Below, piece by piece: positions 49,681-62,514 of a stretch of 64,000 nt of DNA. This DNA is from Psettodes erumei. Taxonomy: Eukaryota; Chordata; Actinopteri; Pleuronectiformes; Psettodidae. The DNA is taken from the NCBI GenBank assembly GCA_016785225.1, contig JAFBJZ010000616.1, positions 2,283,001 through 2,347,000 of the forward strand. The letters are read 5' to 3'. How positions within the stretch are numbered: position 1 is the stretch's first letter; the number at the start of each line of letters is the position of its first letter. Below the pieces are notes generated by a model that did no database searches, was not told where the DNA came from, and saw only the letters and a program-made list of their open reading frames with translations. A program made the translations under genes and the position numbers.

Positions 49681-51452
49681 ATAATTTAGTTTTCCGTTCC
49701 CGCGTCTCTATCAATAAAGCAACAGCTGGGGCGTCATCGTGTCATACACTGTGAAACAGCAAAATGATCGTCTGGAGGTAAGAGGTATTACGACCTGGCA
49801 GAAAGAGCTGAGAGTGATGAATAATGGATAAGGGATGGAGGACAAGGAAAGGTCTGACAGAGGAGAGGCTATTGGCAGGGCAGAGCCAGAGATCAATGCA
49901 CAGAAGAGAAAGAATAAGATGAAAAAAAAAAATCTGTGGTGTGCAACGACATCTCTGAGCCTGAGGTGATGACACATTTCAATGGAGTCAAAGATTTTTT
50001 TTTTTCTGGAAACTTCAATAACGTCCTGCTAATCTAACAGACAACACCAGGGGGAAACTTTTGGAGAAGGTGGTATTTCACACATTCTTTGAAGCGACTT
50101 GATGGGTGAGAAGATTGGATGTGGCGCGACGTAATGGTGAATATTCCGCAAGCCAAAGTGCCCGCGCCACCGCGAGCTCTGATCTCCGACATCAAATGTC
50201 CAGAGGGAGCGGCTGGAGGCTTCGCTTCTCAGAGACGAGATCAAACATGAGAGGGGAGGGTGGGGGCTGTTGGATGAAAAAGACAGTGACCATTTGCTGC
50301 CCTGACAAGCCTATCACATTTTACCAATTGCACGTTTGTTACATCACGCGTCATTTCATGGCATTACCGGCCATCTTTGATCACAAACAGAGGGGTCTCA
50401 ACTTTGATCTAGTATGAACGACACAAGGAGGACAAATGAGAGAGTCTCTATGGCCACTCTGTACTTGAAGTATTTTACAAAATGTATCATTTCTTCTTCC
50501 TTTTTCTCCTGAAAGGAAAGACAGTCTGTTCTGTGCCATTCTAGAAGGAAAAAAGAAAAAAAACAAATAGCAGGTCATTTTCTGAAAATGTGCTGTAATA
50601 GCTAGTCATCAAGAGTACATTATGGTGCATGAAACCAATCCATTATAAAGCACGATGGTTCTTGGAAGAGGGGGGGGGTGAAACAACCCTCGGCTCAGTC
50701 TGCAACGCCGAAACATCCATCTGTTCTCATGAGGACAGAAAATTTCCTTGTCTCCTTCAACCTCAATCTGGCCACAAATCACAGGGGAAATGATGTGTCA
50801 AAGTCTGGAGGCGATTGGAGGGTTGTGCGTGGGCTAGAGGGGCGCTGAACCTCTGCGAGCTCGGGGCGGGAGGCTCATGACTCCTCTCCCCGTTCGCTCA
50901 TCCATCAGGGCGATCACAAGACGTTTGACGGAAGTCGAAAGACTCGATGTCGAGCTGGGAGTACAGCTGTGGGGGGGGCATTAACACCAGCAGAGAGGCA
51001 GCAGAATGGCTGGAAAGTTTCAACATTCCCAGCTTTCGGTCAATGTTCAAACATTTGGCTTGAGGAATATGACACGCGGTTTGCGACGACCTTGTTTGTG
51101 ACCATCAAATCAGACAGTGATGGTCATTAACTGCAGCGCCACTTCTGGCTGTCGCTAGGGGACGTTTCATTTAACGCATCCAGAGCAAAAAGCTTTGAGC
51201 AGGCTATTTTTGAAAGGTGCTAAAACCTACTGCAGGCAGGTATTGATCCTAGCTCACAGACGGACCGTGTGGGATCATTGGGACCTCAGACATGGGGAGA
51301 CATCATTTTCCCCCCGGTCTCTCCTGCAGAGAGGCTGTGTGACCAGATTACATGTAGGAGGAAAAACTAGCAGAAAGTTATTGATGGCCACCTCATCCAT
51401 TTTTGGCAATGACCTAATGGAATTGTCCGTTGTGCAGAAATTGATCAATGGC

Positions 51453-51918
51453 CAGTGGTGGACGTCAAGTACTGGAGTTAAGTACAAGTTTTCGAAAACT
51501 TATAATTTTAAATTCCCAGAGAATATACAGATAACTGGGAATGCAAACAACAGTTATTTTCATGATTAATTCATCCTGCCAGCCAATTTCTTGATTTATC
51601 ATTTGTACAACAAAAGTTCGGAAAAGTGAAAAGTGACAAATATCCTCTTTTGTATTACATTTAAACATTTGAGAAGCTGCAGCCAGAGCATTTTGGCATT
51701 TTTCCTCAAATTAATTAATTGGCTGCACGTTTTAGAATTATTGATCAATCTACCAATGATGTGACCAGACTCTGTAAAAGAGGAGGGGATTATTTCTGCA
51801 CTGAATACTTTTACACAATTCTGTGTTGATGATAACACTGATGACTATATGTAGGACTTTTAATTGTTATGTATTTTTACTTGACTTAAGTAATCTGGTC
51901 TGAATTCTTCGCAACTGG
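51453..51918 (+). mobile_element. MITE-like CAGTGGTGGA element interrupted by another repeat
   Basis: The left end is CAGTGGTGGACGTCAAGTAC, with AAGTAC motifs. The right end is TATTTTTACTTGACTTAAGT, then GAATTCTTCGCAACTGG, an eroded form of the expected inverted TCCACCACTG. These are the two ends of a teleost element rich in AAGTACTTTTACT text. The middle (about 51541-51750) belongs to a different family (AGCTGCAACGATTA type, with TTTGAGAAGCTGCAGCCAGA), which suggests nested insertion. Confidence 0.5.
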
Positions 51919-53088
51919 CAATAGCGTGTTTCATGTGAGGATATGACGGTGTCTCTGAGGATGCTCTGAAAATAAGCGCCTGAACGTGACTGTCCGCATC
52001 AATCACCGCAGCTATTTTCCTACTTAATGTACACCAAATAGGCAATAAATTTGCGAATTACGGGATAATAAACGACCAGCGCCCCCATTCACTTGTGTGA
52101 TGAATGAAAACTCAAAGCAAATTAGCTGTTTATTTCCCCATATATAATGTGCAATCAAAGTTTCACCTCCATCAGGCTCTATCTGGGCATGAAAAAAAAA
52201 AACACAATTTCCCCACAAAGGCTCACACAGAAGCTCCGCGACAACAAGAGACCGCGCTCACGCCTCACGCGGTCGTTCAATCCGCAAAGCTAATCGCGAT
52301 GGGTATTGGAATAATGAGAGGCTCAACCTGAAGAAAATGGCTCATGAAAAAACTGATCTGGTAGCTATTTTCGAGTGCCTCCTGGGCAACGGGTAGGAGA
52401 AAAAAAACAGAAAATTACATTTGCAATGCAAAAACGCTGCCTCCCTGGTACCTGATTCTTGCCACCACGGTCCAGCGAGCAGTTAAAATCCAATTTCAAT
52501 TAAGGCGTTTGAGAAAATATTTACCAAGTCTTTTTCTCTCGCTCTTCCTTCTCCTCTCCAGAGCGCTAAGACAGGGAGCATAAACAAAACAAAAAAAAAG
52601 CTACTCTTGAGATTGAGTAGCGGGGTCCAAACTCATTACTTCATTCGTGTCACATTTCCAGCGAAGGTCTCACTTCAAAAGTCATCCAAGTACAAGATAA
52701 CAAACTATCCTCCTCCCCCAGCGGAGGAAGGATCGACTCTTTGCTGGGGCAACACGGTCACGCACAAGTTCCCCTCCAAAATTCACCCACAGGAGCTCTG
52801 AAAGGGACTTAATACAATTTGTCGTTGTTAATGCATTTAGATCAGGCTCGTGGCTCTACGAGCCATGCCATCCATGAGCTATTTATACAAGTTGGTTGGT
52901 TTTTACCCATCACATTTTTTTCCTCTGCATTTCACTTTCCAGGGAAAGTAAAGTGTTCACATCCTTCATATCAGTAACAGGTGAGCAACATGTGCTTAAA
53001 GTAGTATGTAATGTAGTTGGCCCTTTCATAGTGCTGTATACAGTATGTAGTGGGATCATCACGGATGTGTTAATGTGTAATAGACAGA

Positions 53089-53430
53089 TATAGTGCCTAT
53101 AAAAAGGATTCACCCCCTTTGATGTTTCCCCCTTTTATTTCTTTTAGAAATGGAGTCATGGTCAATATAATTTGTTTTTTTTTAAAGAATTTACCCAAAA
53201 AAATGGGTCAAAGTGAAAACGGGTGACAGTTAATTAAAATATATAATGTAATATAAGTAACTGCATCAGTTTTGACCCCCTTCAAGTCAGCATTTAGTAG
53301 ATGCACCTTCAGTATCACAGCACTGAGTCTGTGCTGACGGGTCTCAGTCAGGCTTGCACATCTGGACACTGCAATTTTCGCCCTTTCTTCTTTGAATACA
53401 GCTCAACCTCTGTCTGGTTGCACAGGGATC
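53089..53430 (+). mobile_element. Decayed teleost DNA-repeat fragment (AGTGCCTATAAAAAGGATTCACCC type)
   Basis: It starts ATAGTGCCTATAAAAAGG ... TTCACCCCCTTTG, and later shows GTAGATGCACCTTCAGTA, CTTGCACATCTGGACACTGC and CCCTTTCTTCTTTGAATACA. I recognise this block order from abundant fish repeats. It is non-coding and abuts the LINE fragment to its right. Confidence 0.55.
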
Positions 53431-53445
53431 CAGAACATGCACCTT

Positions 53446-53880
53446 CTCTCAAATCATGGTTGTTTTACAGACAAATGTCCCTGACACACAGTCCTGAGGC
53501 CTCGCGACCTCTGGCCTTGCAGTCAGGTAGGCTGTGATCCATGTCATCATGCTGGGGCCCACCTGCATCTCCAGCAGAGCAGGCTGAATCATATTGAAGA
53601 CACTGCAGGAATCAAAGAACTTTTTAGACTCTTCTGAGGTGTTTGAGGACCAACCTCTCCATGCTCTTGGCAAAGGAGTGTGTAGTTATTCAATGCAGGT
53701 GGACTGGAACCAGGCAAAGGGTTTTCAAAAGCTCAGAGACTCTTTGCAGGCTCCGGTTGGACTGGTGCTAGAGAACCAGCTTCGAGGAATTTGGGGCTGA
53801 TGCTGTCGGGTCCAGCCTCCTTCCCCTCACCCCCCTGCTGTTCCCACCTGTTGATCAAACCTGGTGATAGTTTCCACACC
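53446..53880 (-). mobile_element. Dead non-LTR retrotransposon (LINE) reverse-transcriptase fragment
   Basis: On the minus strand the conceptual translation contains the RT-like blocks A-G-P-D-S-I-S-P, then (in another frame) E-R-L-V-L-K-H-L, then C-S-V-F-N-M-I-Q-P-A-L-L and W-I-T-A-Y-L-T-A-R-P. This is the usual order in vertebrate LINE RT domains (GPD..SP, RLV..HL, D-F-S-S-A-F-N-T-I, W-I-x-D-Y-L-T-x-R-P). Frame changes and stops break it, and the Y-x-D-D catalytic box is not present. It is an inactive 5'- and 3'-truncated relic. Clade (L2/Rex-like) not decided. Confidence 0.7.
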
Positions 53881-53982
53881 GTTCCTTCTTCTCCGTTCTT
53901 TGCCTCCACCTTCCACCTGTATGACTTCCTGCTCTTCCCCTGTTCCCTCTTCAGCTCTACTCCAATCCTCTGCAACTCCTCC

Positions 53983-54011
53983 CTTCTTCTTCTTCTTCTT
54001 CTTCTTCTTCT
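53983..54011 (+). repeat. (CTT)n trinucleotide repeat
   Basis: About nine to ten CTT units at the edge of a pyrimidine-rich stretch. Confidence 0.9.
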
Positions 54012-55572
54012 GAGGGGCTAATGTAAAACCCACGTTTAAAATATGTTACAGAAATGTGTCTCTTCAAACATCCCCGCCGTAGAATCATGACTGAAGAACT
54101 TCTGAAGAAACAAGATGATTTTAAAAAAAATTAAAAAAAATCTCCAGACACAGGCAGATTTTTTTCAAAAGAAAATCAAACTTTGATGAGACGGATATTT
54201 TTTCATTCTCTTATCTATTAAAAGAAATCTGCCAAAAAAAATTACATCGTACAGTGATAATTTAGCATAAAATGCGCACACTTAAAATCATCATCTCACT
54301 GTGTTAATGGCCTAAAGCAGAAGCCGATGGTGTGTTCACTCAGGGGCGGAGGGATGGACGCATCAGTTGCAGCAGTCGGCAGTTCATTCGTCATCTTGGA
54401 GGTTTTTAGCCTGCTGATCTCCACTGAGCCCAGCAGAGGGGGCAGTCACCTCACACAGCTGTCATGCAGGGCTCAGGTGGGACCGGAGGGGCTCCGGCTA
54501 CAACCTCTCATCTTAAACAAAGGATCTGTGAAGCCCCCCCTGAGTGGAGCTCTGCTCTGGAGAAACCTTCCAAGCATTCCCTCCCTGTTGCTTTTTTTTT
54601 TTTCCTGAGCTACAGAGCGCTAATGAGGCAGACTCCAGCAGCAGAAGGTCTATTTTCTGACTGTCAACACCAGAGGGGACACATGTAAAGACTGAAAAGT
54701 CTTTTCTCTCCACATGCAAACAATCCACCTCCTTCATTTACATTTCACTCTGCAGAGTGTTTGTCTGGTCCAACAGTAACATATTTGTCATAATCCACCA
54801 TCTGTCACAACGTTGCTTTTTTGTTGAAGCTTGTTAAATTTGCATGCTGGCAGATCCGAAATGACAACAAGACCTGAGGTTTTTTTTTTTTTTATAAACC
54901 TAAATATCAACCGGTAAACGGACTTCGACAAGCTGTGCAGACCAAAACGTCTTGAAGGCAGCTGCCTGGAGAGAAGGAGAAATCCAGCATCACTCGTACT
55001 CGATATTTAATTACAACAGTGAGTGAGTGAGAACAAGCTGCTGACAGTGTGCAGCAACTCTGCTTTGTTCCACATCACTGCCAGACATGAGCAAACACAT
55101 GAGCAAGCGCATGAGACGCTGAAGCTGGGCTGGGGGACAAAGCACTATACAGAGAGATGAAATCAGTTAAGCACGAAGATGACTCGAACCGATGTCCAAA
55201 AATGAGTTTGGGTTCTGGGACAGTGTGATGGGCATTGTCTGACATTTCGTAGATTAAACTGATACAGTCAACCACTGATCAGTGATGGAACCAGAGTTGT
55301 TTGCTGCCGCCTTATTTGATTTGTCAGCCATTGGAGATGTCTCACTGCACCTGCCTCTGTCATATCCCTTAGAGTTGAAGGCAATTGTGAGCAATGTTGC
55401 AAATAAATTAGCAAAGCAGTTTTACGGCAATAAGTGATGTTTATAGCTATCACATCAATGTGTTTAAGTACTTAAACTTGCTAAATTTGACAAAGCCTAC
55501 AGCTCTATGACAAACAGGCAAACTCCATCTGCTGATAGAGATCATGAGATATGACTGAAAGCTCACGAGCCG

Positions 55573-55618
55573 GAAAGAAACCCCACTGTATGATCCACCT
55601 TACAGTGGGGTTGCTTTC
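55573..55618. repeat. Hairpin: 18-bp arms with one mismatch, 10-bp loop
   Basis: GAAAGAAACCCCACTGTA (55573-55590) pairs with TACAGTGGGGTTGCTTTC (55601-55618) except for one A/G position. The stem is short for a pre-miRNA and pairing does not extend outward. No known microRNA seed was recognised. Confidence 0.75.
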
Positions 55619-56849
55619 TTGGGTCCTATGTTAGTTTCTCCAAAAAGTTATTCGATTGCAATATTAAATTAGACATACAGCGATCAACAATCTTTCTCTT
55701 ATCGCTCACTGGTGCTTTCAAGTCCACCAGCCCAATTATTCTGTGGTGTTTTAAATCAAAGAACGACAAACGACGGAGATTTAATAATAGGAGTCCGCCT
55801 TTCCTTTTGAGAGTTTCTTAACTCCTGAACAGAGAAAGGAGGTGTCTATTAGGCTGAGTGGGAAGTTGTTCTCTGTTGCTGTCCCTTCTTATACTTCATA
55901 ATAAATAAGTCCTTGTTTAGAGGGCAGCTTTAAATGTCCATGCAGTGCAAGTGCAGTTTCCTTTCTCCAGCGCAGCAACAAATGTGCCGTGCAGTGCTGC
56001 CGCCCTTGGTGCACGCTACTTCTGTTGTATCACCCTTATCGGCAGTGACATATGAAAAGAAAATCCTTCAATCCAGGTCAAATGAGCACTAATCTGCTCT
56101 GTTGGCATGATACTGAATGATTATGGTACAGTGCATCACAGTGAATCTTAATCTGGGCCCAAAAAGGAATGTGTTTGTTTTTGGGAGGGGGGGGCAACGA
56201 TAAGGAAGAAACACATCCACGTGCTTTTTCACAGCTACAAGCATCATTACTGCAAATCCCAGCCAGAAATCAGTAGATATGAATGTGTGTCTGTGTGCAT
56301 GTGTGTGTCAGCACACGTGTCCTTGTGTGCGTGACTATGACAGGGAAAAGCAGTCAAAACCCATTTGACTAATGCATATCCGATATCAAATGGAACATAA
56401 TCCCCACAAGTATAAAAGATTAAACACTCTACAATATTCACTTCCCCTTCTGGATCCAGCAAACTTTTGGGATGAGGGTAAAAAAAAAAAAAACACACCA
56501 TATGTTCACAGACGGTTTGGTCTCGGTCTCGCTGTGCTGCGTAGGTTGATGCTCGCTCACTTGAGAAAGTGAAGTTTGTCAAAAAAAAAAAAGTAAAAGA
56601 GAGAGAGTGAGAGTGAGAGAAAGCTGCTCTTTAAGATGATGAGAGGCTGAATACCTGCGCGAGCAGACCTGTCAGAAATGACGCATATAGAGATGTTACG
56701 TCTGACTGGAAGTTATTCTGCTGCCATGAAGACGAAAGAGTGACATCGCTGTCAATTTCTTCCTCCCAGCACCTCAAACTGTTTCCCACAGGATAAGGCT
56801 CTGGGTTTCAACAACCCAGAACCACTGGTGCAATGTACACTGACAAACT

Positions 56850-57010
56850 AAATTTACTCTATTTAAATTCAAGGTACTTACTACTCTACTACAGTAATTG
56901 CATTTTATGCAGAAATTAACAAAATATTGTATTTTTTCCTCCACTACATTTTAGACTTTTAGTTGCCAGTTACTTTTTACATTTTGATTATTAAAATAAA
57001 ATATTAACAA
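56850..57010 (+). repeat. Fragment of AAGTACTTTTACT-type teleost repeat
   Basis: TCAAGGTACTTACTACTCTA, TTTTTTCCTCCACTACATTT and TTAGTTGCCAGTTACTTTTT match the interior of the family whose ends are seen at 51453-51918. Confidence 0.45.
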
Positions 57011-58195
57011 TATAAATAGAAATAAACATAAAAAGTAAATGATGATGTGTTAGCCGCCAACCCTGCACAATGTCTATTCTAAAGAGAGGAAGGAACATGG
57101 AGCCAGGATGTCTCGCGGCGTTCGGCCAATCACCGAAAAATGATTTCTACTGAGGACAAGAGCAATTTTAGCTTTATCGTTCTGTAATATCTGAGTTGAT
57201 AAGTGCTGGCACTCACAGCCGCAGATGGCCAACAGGCTGAGGAGACCACATTTCTGGCCAAGGACGAAGCTCCTGAACAGTAATGAATCTGCTGCTTTCC
57301 TTCCACCACAGGTGTCCCACCTTCAAGGCACAAGTTCGGGATGGCAGGCAACCGGTTTGTAAGAGAAATTTAAACCCTGAACCACAAAGCAAATATGGGC
57401 AGTAAAGAGCAGGTCTGGTTCTGTATTTCTATGAAGCACTTTATAGCAGAATATCAATTATTCTCTGTGTCTCCTTGTGTTTGAAGGACAAAGGCAGGGG
57501 GCCCATCTCGCTGTAGAGAAAAACACTGACCACAGAAAATCCATTTGTCAAATGCCAGTGCAGGATTACTGACATTTAGCAACTGATATTTCCTGTGAAA
57601 CTCAGCGGTATTCCTCCGTAACTCCATAATGGAGCCTCATCTCATTGATAGTGATTACACACAGCATGAGCGCTCACACAGAGAAATCTGAGTATATATA
57701 TCACCGGCGCAAACGACAGAGCCTGAAAGCAGCAGACAGACAGATGCAGTACATCATCTTCAAGGCGGAGGCAACATAGAGCATCAGTGATTTCCTTCTC
57801 CCCTTGACTAAACAGATGTCCAGCCTCTGCAGAGATTTCTAAAAGGTGTTATTTGTTAGAGAAATGTGCCTGACAAGGAAACTTCTCCTCAAGGCTGTAA
57901 GAGACAGGAAGCAGACATGCACACTGAATTTCCAAGTGACTCGACAATAAGAGGAATATGTCCTGTTTGGATTTCAGCCCGCAGAGGGATGACTAAGATA
58001 CCGCAACATTATGCACTGTTCTAACCTGCAACATTCTTTGCGTCGCCTTCAAATACTTTTAAAGGAGCTTTTACAACAAAAAAAGCTATGGGTCTTTTCA
58101 TCCGAAAGAGGAGTAAGTAGCAGATGAAACAAAAAAACAGATCACAAATGTACAATGTACAACATTTCAAGCATAACCACCCAATAGTTTTTGGT

Positions 58196-58226
58196 CAGTA
58201 GACCAACAGACCAGCAGACCAACATC
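58196..58226 (+). repeat. Short tandem repeat CAGWAGACCAA
   Basis: Three near-identical AGACCA-containing units (GTAGACCAACAGACCAGCAG ...). This resembles the tail of common fish repeats. Confidence 0.6.
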
Positions 58227-59138
58227 ATTCCTGAACTATGCCACAAGCAAGTTCAAAATTAAAACTGCAGAGGTTGAGATATCCTGATTTTAGTGCCTAG
58301 TGCTAAACGCTAGATTCTAGTGCTCCAGAACTGCTCAATACTACAGTTACTACAATTCCCAGAGTCAAGTTGATGGTGTGTTTTGTTAGAACATGTCTAC
58401 CTGTCTTCATGTCCACTAAACTCCACGGCCCAGCGAAAGATAACCCTGATATTATCACCAGGGTTGCTCATAAACTCCTTATTCTAAAACATTGGCGGAG
58501 TGCCCCTTTAGTTGGTGCCTATTCAGATACGTCATTAACTGTTTCAGTCTATTTTCAGGCAAACATGCTCCTTCCCTAATGATTCATGATGAATCCCAGG
58601 ACTGGAGCCAACTATCTTCTCTAATGATAATGTCTGTTTGGATGAGGTTACATGGGAATGAGCACCAAGCATAAGAGGGGACGGCTGTGGAGGAATTTGC
58701 TCTTTTCTTCCTGAGCTGTTGGATCAGATAACGGCTATCTTGCAGTGAAGACATATTTTTAAGTCTTGTCTCACTCCCAGTTTATGGTCTAGAGCTTTTT
58801 CATTGGTGGACGCCTCTTTGTTCCATGCTACAGATATTTCTCAGGGATTTCCAATCATAAAAAAGCATTCCGATGATTTGCCAGCACAGCTCTTTGTTTT
58901 TCCATTAATCCTCTTGGACTGTGAAGGTTCTCCAAGAGCTTGAACAACATCATTATGAGACACGTGATATACAAACCAGCCAGGTGAATCAAAGGCCGAA
59001 GCACAGCCCCGCTATGTGGTCCATGCAGGTGTTCATTTAGCAAAACAACAACAGCGCTTTCAGTCTTTTCTATCAAAGCCTCTGTGGTGCTGTTGCACTG
59101 TGTTGGCAAATGTGAAGCATAGGAAATGTGGCATTTAA

Positions 59139-59156
59139 TGTGTGTGTGTGTGTGTG
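59139..59156 (+). repeat. Short (TG)n microsatellite followed by G-rich tract
   Basis: Nine TG units, then a G-rich stretch to about 59170. Confidence 0.85.
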
Positions 59157-59909
59157 GGGAGGGGGGGGGTCTGGAAGGTGGTAGCAGTGCCAGAGTCAAC
59201 AACAAAAACAAAACCAGCAGCGAACACCCGCAGTCAACAGGGAGATCAATAAGGAGCCAAAACACAAATCTGGAAAGAGAAACCCGTCCCCCAGAAAAAC
59301 CTCCCGTGAAAACGCAAAGCAGCAGCGCAGGTCCCTCGCACGGCAACAGCAGGCTCACTCGGCTCACGCAGCATTACCCAGAGTGCACGGTGACATTTTG
59401 AACTGCTGCCCATTTCCTTTTTTCATAATGACCACCGCAACAAAAAAGTTCCAGGGCGCAGGCGAACATAAAAGCAAACGAGGGAGGGGATTATATTTCA
59501 TGAAAAAAAAATTGACTGCACTTTATTTAATGCCCTCACTTAACCACCGGGCTCTATTTGTGTCTGTCAACCTCTTCAGTTCACAGAGGCAATCAGCCTC
59601 CCAGTGCTGGAGCCCAGACTACCGCCGGGCTTCCACCGGGGATAATAACACTGGCACTGAAACCTTTTATTAGCTGGCTTGGCCAAGAGCCCTTAGGAAG
59701 GGGCCTATACTATGACCAGACCTGGCTCCCACCATCACCCACTTTATAGCACAACCTGACACTTCAATAAGAAGGAGGAGAGGAGATTGAATCAAAGCTG
59801 GGATAGTTGTCAAGGATATCTGATGCAGTATATGTCATCTGCAGTTCCGTAACGGGATGAAAATAAATCCTAGCATGTCGGGGTAATAAATTAAAGTAAA
59901 AAGCCGGTC

Positions 59910-60180
59910 TGGAGGGAGCGGGGCGTGGCGTGGCGTGGAGTTTGCAGTTGAACAACACTAATGCAATTACAGGGATTTTCTGCTCGCTCCGAGGCTGGGT
60001 TCAAGGGCGGGACGCGGAGAGCCCGCGGCGAGCCGCAACAGAATCGGCCGTTACTCAGGGTAACATCCGAGCCCGATCTCGCCCGCCCCCACTGCCTGGA
60101 GAAGCTGCTGAGAAAATACATACAGGATTACGGCGGCGTGGCCGTGAGATCAACCTCCTGCCTGGACCAAATTGAGCTTT
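59910..60180. other. CpG-dense patch
   Basis: This stretch is much richer in G+C and CpG than its surroundings, including three tandem GGCGT units at about 59922-59936 and clusters such as GACGCGGAGAGCCCGCGGCG. It could be a CpG island or promoter of the minus-strand gene. No transcription start, TATA box or first exon could be read from it. Confidence 0.3.
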
Positions 60181-60892
60181 GCTGCTTCGGATCAGCGTAT
60201 TTTGCGTTGGACAAGAAGGATGGATGTTATGATCAGACATTGTGAATAGCCTGATACTACAGTGATGCTCTGACAGGGTCAGGTACAAATGAGCACCACT
60301 GGAGCTAAATAGGACTCAGCATTTAGCTTGAGGACACTTAAGCAAGGCAAACACTTGAAGCGAGGCTTTGAGTTTCCACAGCGGTCGCACTCACTCTGAC
60401 ACCTCCTGCTGCCCCTTTTGGTTCTGTATGGTTTGGTTCTTTTTTTCACCATGTGGACCACGTTTCTGAGCCACATCTGACTCTACAGAGAGCAGCGCCC
60501 CTTATCAAACAAGGCCTCCGCTGCTCCTCCTCTTCTGGGGCTCTGGATCACCTCGGTGCCGCTGAGCTGTACGACCATGCCAAGAGTACAATAAGCTCTC
60601 AGGCTGGGCCAAGTGCACAATGTGCGGGGGGTGGGGGCAAATGTAATCCAGCAATGGTGCATCATACTCAAATGAATCCAACTGGCTGGGAGTTGTGTGA
60701 CTCTGTAACTACTTCATGCTCATGTAGGAAATCAACAGAGGATGCAAATGTTATGTACAAAAGGACTGAGCCGATGTATTAAAATTACAATCCCACTTTA
60801 AAAAATACGTTTTCCTTTCCTCTGTGGATCTTCCTGTAATGCAAAAAAGAAGTAGTGGTAAAGGGGTTGATTAACTAGTGGGCAACATCTGG

Positions 60893-61010
60893 GCTGCAGC
60901 TAGTGAGGATTTTCATTATCAATTCATCTACAGATGACTGTCTCTATTAATTAACTCATAATGTAGGCTATAAAGTATTAGCAAGCATCTTGGATGACAT
61001 ATGTTTTTTT
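60893..61010 (+). repeat. Fragment of the AGCTGCAACGATTA teleost repeat
   Basis: GCTGCAGCTAGTGAGGATTT, TCATTATCAATTCATCTACA and AGTATTAGCAAGCATCTTGG fit one end of the family represented more fully at 61932-62384. Confidence 0.5.
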
Positions 61011-61613
61011 CCTCTGATGATAATCCAAAATTAGGCCATGTGATTCTCACTTGTGAACTGGTAATCTTTGGGTTTTGGGGGACCGTTGGTTGGACAGAAA
61101 GTCATCTGCAAATAATCCGTATTTGCAGCTGTTATTATTTTTATCCAGCACCATAAGGCATGTTGAATCAGTTTTCTTTCAACTTTGAGTTACACATATC
61201 TCAGCACTGACAGGTGGTTCAACACAGCCATCAGACTACATCACCTCTCACTTTCACTAAGTAAACCACTGGTCACACCATCATACATACACAGTGCAAA
61301 ATCCCTCCGGTGTCAGTCATTTCCATGATGTAGTAAGTGGGCATGTCCCCTCCTGGATCTTGTCCTAACCCAAAACAGATTTCATCCAGGGATCCATCAG
61401 AACCAGATGGTGCCATCTGACCCCCAACGATCTGCCGAGCTCAGCGGCTCGGTCTCGCAGAGTGTTGTGAGGGAGTTCAGTCAGTCACACTTAGTCTTTA
61501 TCTACAGGTAGGAGTTCTCATCCGAGTGGAGAGTGAGGTGTTAAGAGACCAGGCCTAATCCTAAAATGGTGTGACCCTTTAATCCCCGGAGAAGTCACCG
61601 TCCACGAGCTGCT

Positions 61614-61618
<5 letters not shown>

Positions 61619-61667
<49 letters not shown>
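61619..61667 (+). repeat. (GT)24 microsatellite
   Basis: 49 bp of uninterrupted GT. Confidence 0.95.
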
Positions 61668-61668
<1 letters not shown>

Positions 61669-61790
61669 CTGAAAACAAACACTGCGGCTGTCTGATTATC
61701 TGACAATTATCTTTCCCTTGGACTGTGTCAAAGTCAAGCGCTGACAAGAACCAGAGGAAGATCGCTGAAGCCTGTTTGGACCCCCGACAG

Positions 61791-61931
61791 AGCTGGAAGA
61801 TAATTTAGGAGCAGTTTAAAATGATTAATGGAATCTGAAAAAAACTCTACTGATAAAGAAAATATCATTCTTCTAATCTCAATTATTAAAATGTCTTTTC
61901 TCAGTAACAAATGAATACTGGAGACTCCAGA
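61791..61931 (+). repeat. Local repeat, unit A
   Basis: GAAGATAATTTAGGAGCAGT ... ATTATTAAAATGTCTTTTCT ... ATACTGGAGACTCCAG. It shares block order with units B and C downstream on the same strand. Confidence 0.6.
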
Positions 61932-62384
61932 CCAGAGCTGGAACAATACAATGATTATCAAAAATTAATCTTAGTATTTTCAACTCATTTTTCAAGAAAA
62001 AAATACTGACTATTACCATTTGCATCTTCTTTTCGTTGTTGTGTATGTAATAATACATTATTAGATTATTTTGGGATTAGGGATTTAGGATTGTAAATCA
62101 GACAAAAGAAGGCAGTTTTCAAGATACCACCTTTGGTAAATTATAATGAACAAGCAAAATGCCAAATATTTATTGGTTTCAGCTTCTCAAATGTGCTTTT
62201 CTTTGTCATATGTGATATTAACTAAATTTCATAAATTCTTCAGACTGTTAGTTAGAAAAAACAAGATACTGAAGACATCACTCTGACAAACTGTAATTGC
62301 CATTTTTTTTACAATTTGCTTGAATTTCAAAATAATAATCATAATATTAATCTATAATGAAAGTAATGGCTATCTGCAGCGCTA
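61932..62384 (+). mobile_element. Fuller copy of the AGCTGCAACGATTA teleost repeat (about 450 bp)
   Basis: It starts AGAGCTGGAACAATACAATG and ends near GTAATGGCTATCTGCAGCGCT, so its ends are roughly inverted. The inside has TGGTTTCAGCTTCTCAAATGTG-like text (62177-62198) and ACTGTTAGTTAGAAAAAACAAG, the expected order for this family. It sits immediately after local-repeat unit A. No coding capacity. Confidence 0.6.
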
Positions 62385-62514
62385 CTCCAAACATTATTTG
62401 CATATGGAAAAACTAAGAAAAGTTTGTTTTTAGGAGTCAAATCTAAAAACCGGCTGAATATTTTGACTCTTCTCTTTTGAAAGTGGAGTTTTTAATTGGG
62501 TGGATCCCTGAGGG

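Noticed and set aside
51453..51918. Alternating open frames across the nested repeat as a possible gene
   Set aside because: The sequence is explained by two known-type repeats. The frames are short and unlike proteins.
59961..60245. 94-residue plus-strand frame in the CpG-rich patch
   Set aside because: The G+C-rich composition lowers stop frequency. No splice signals or recognised motifs support a gene.
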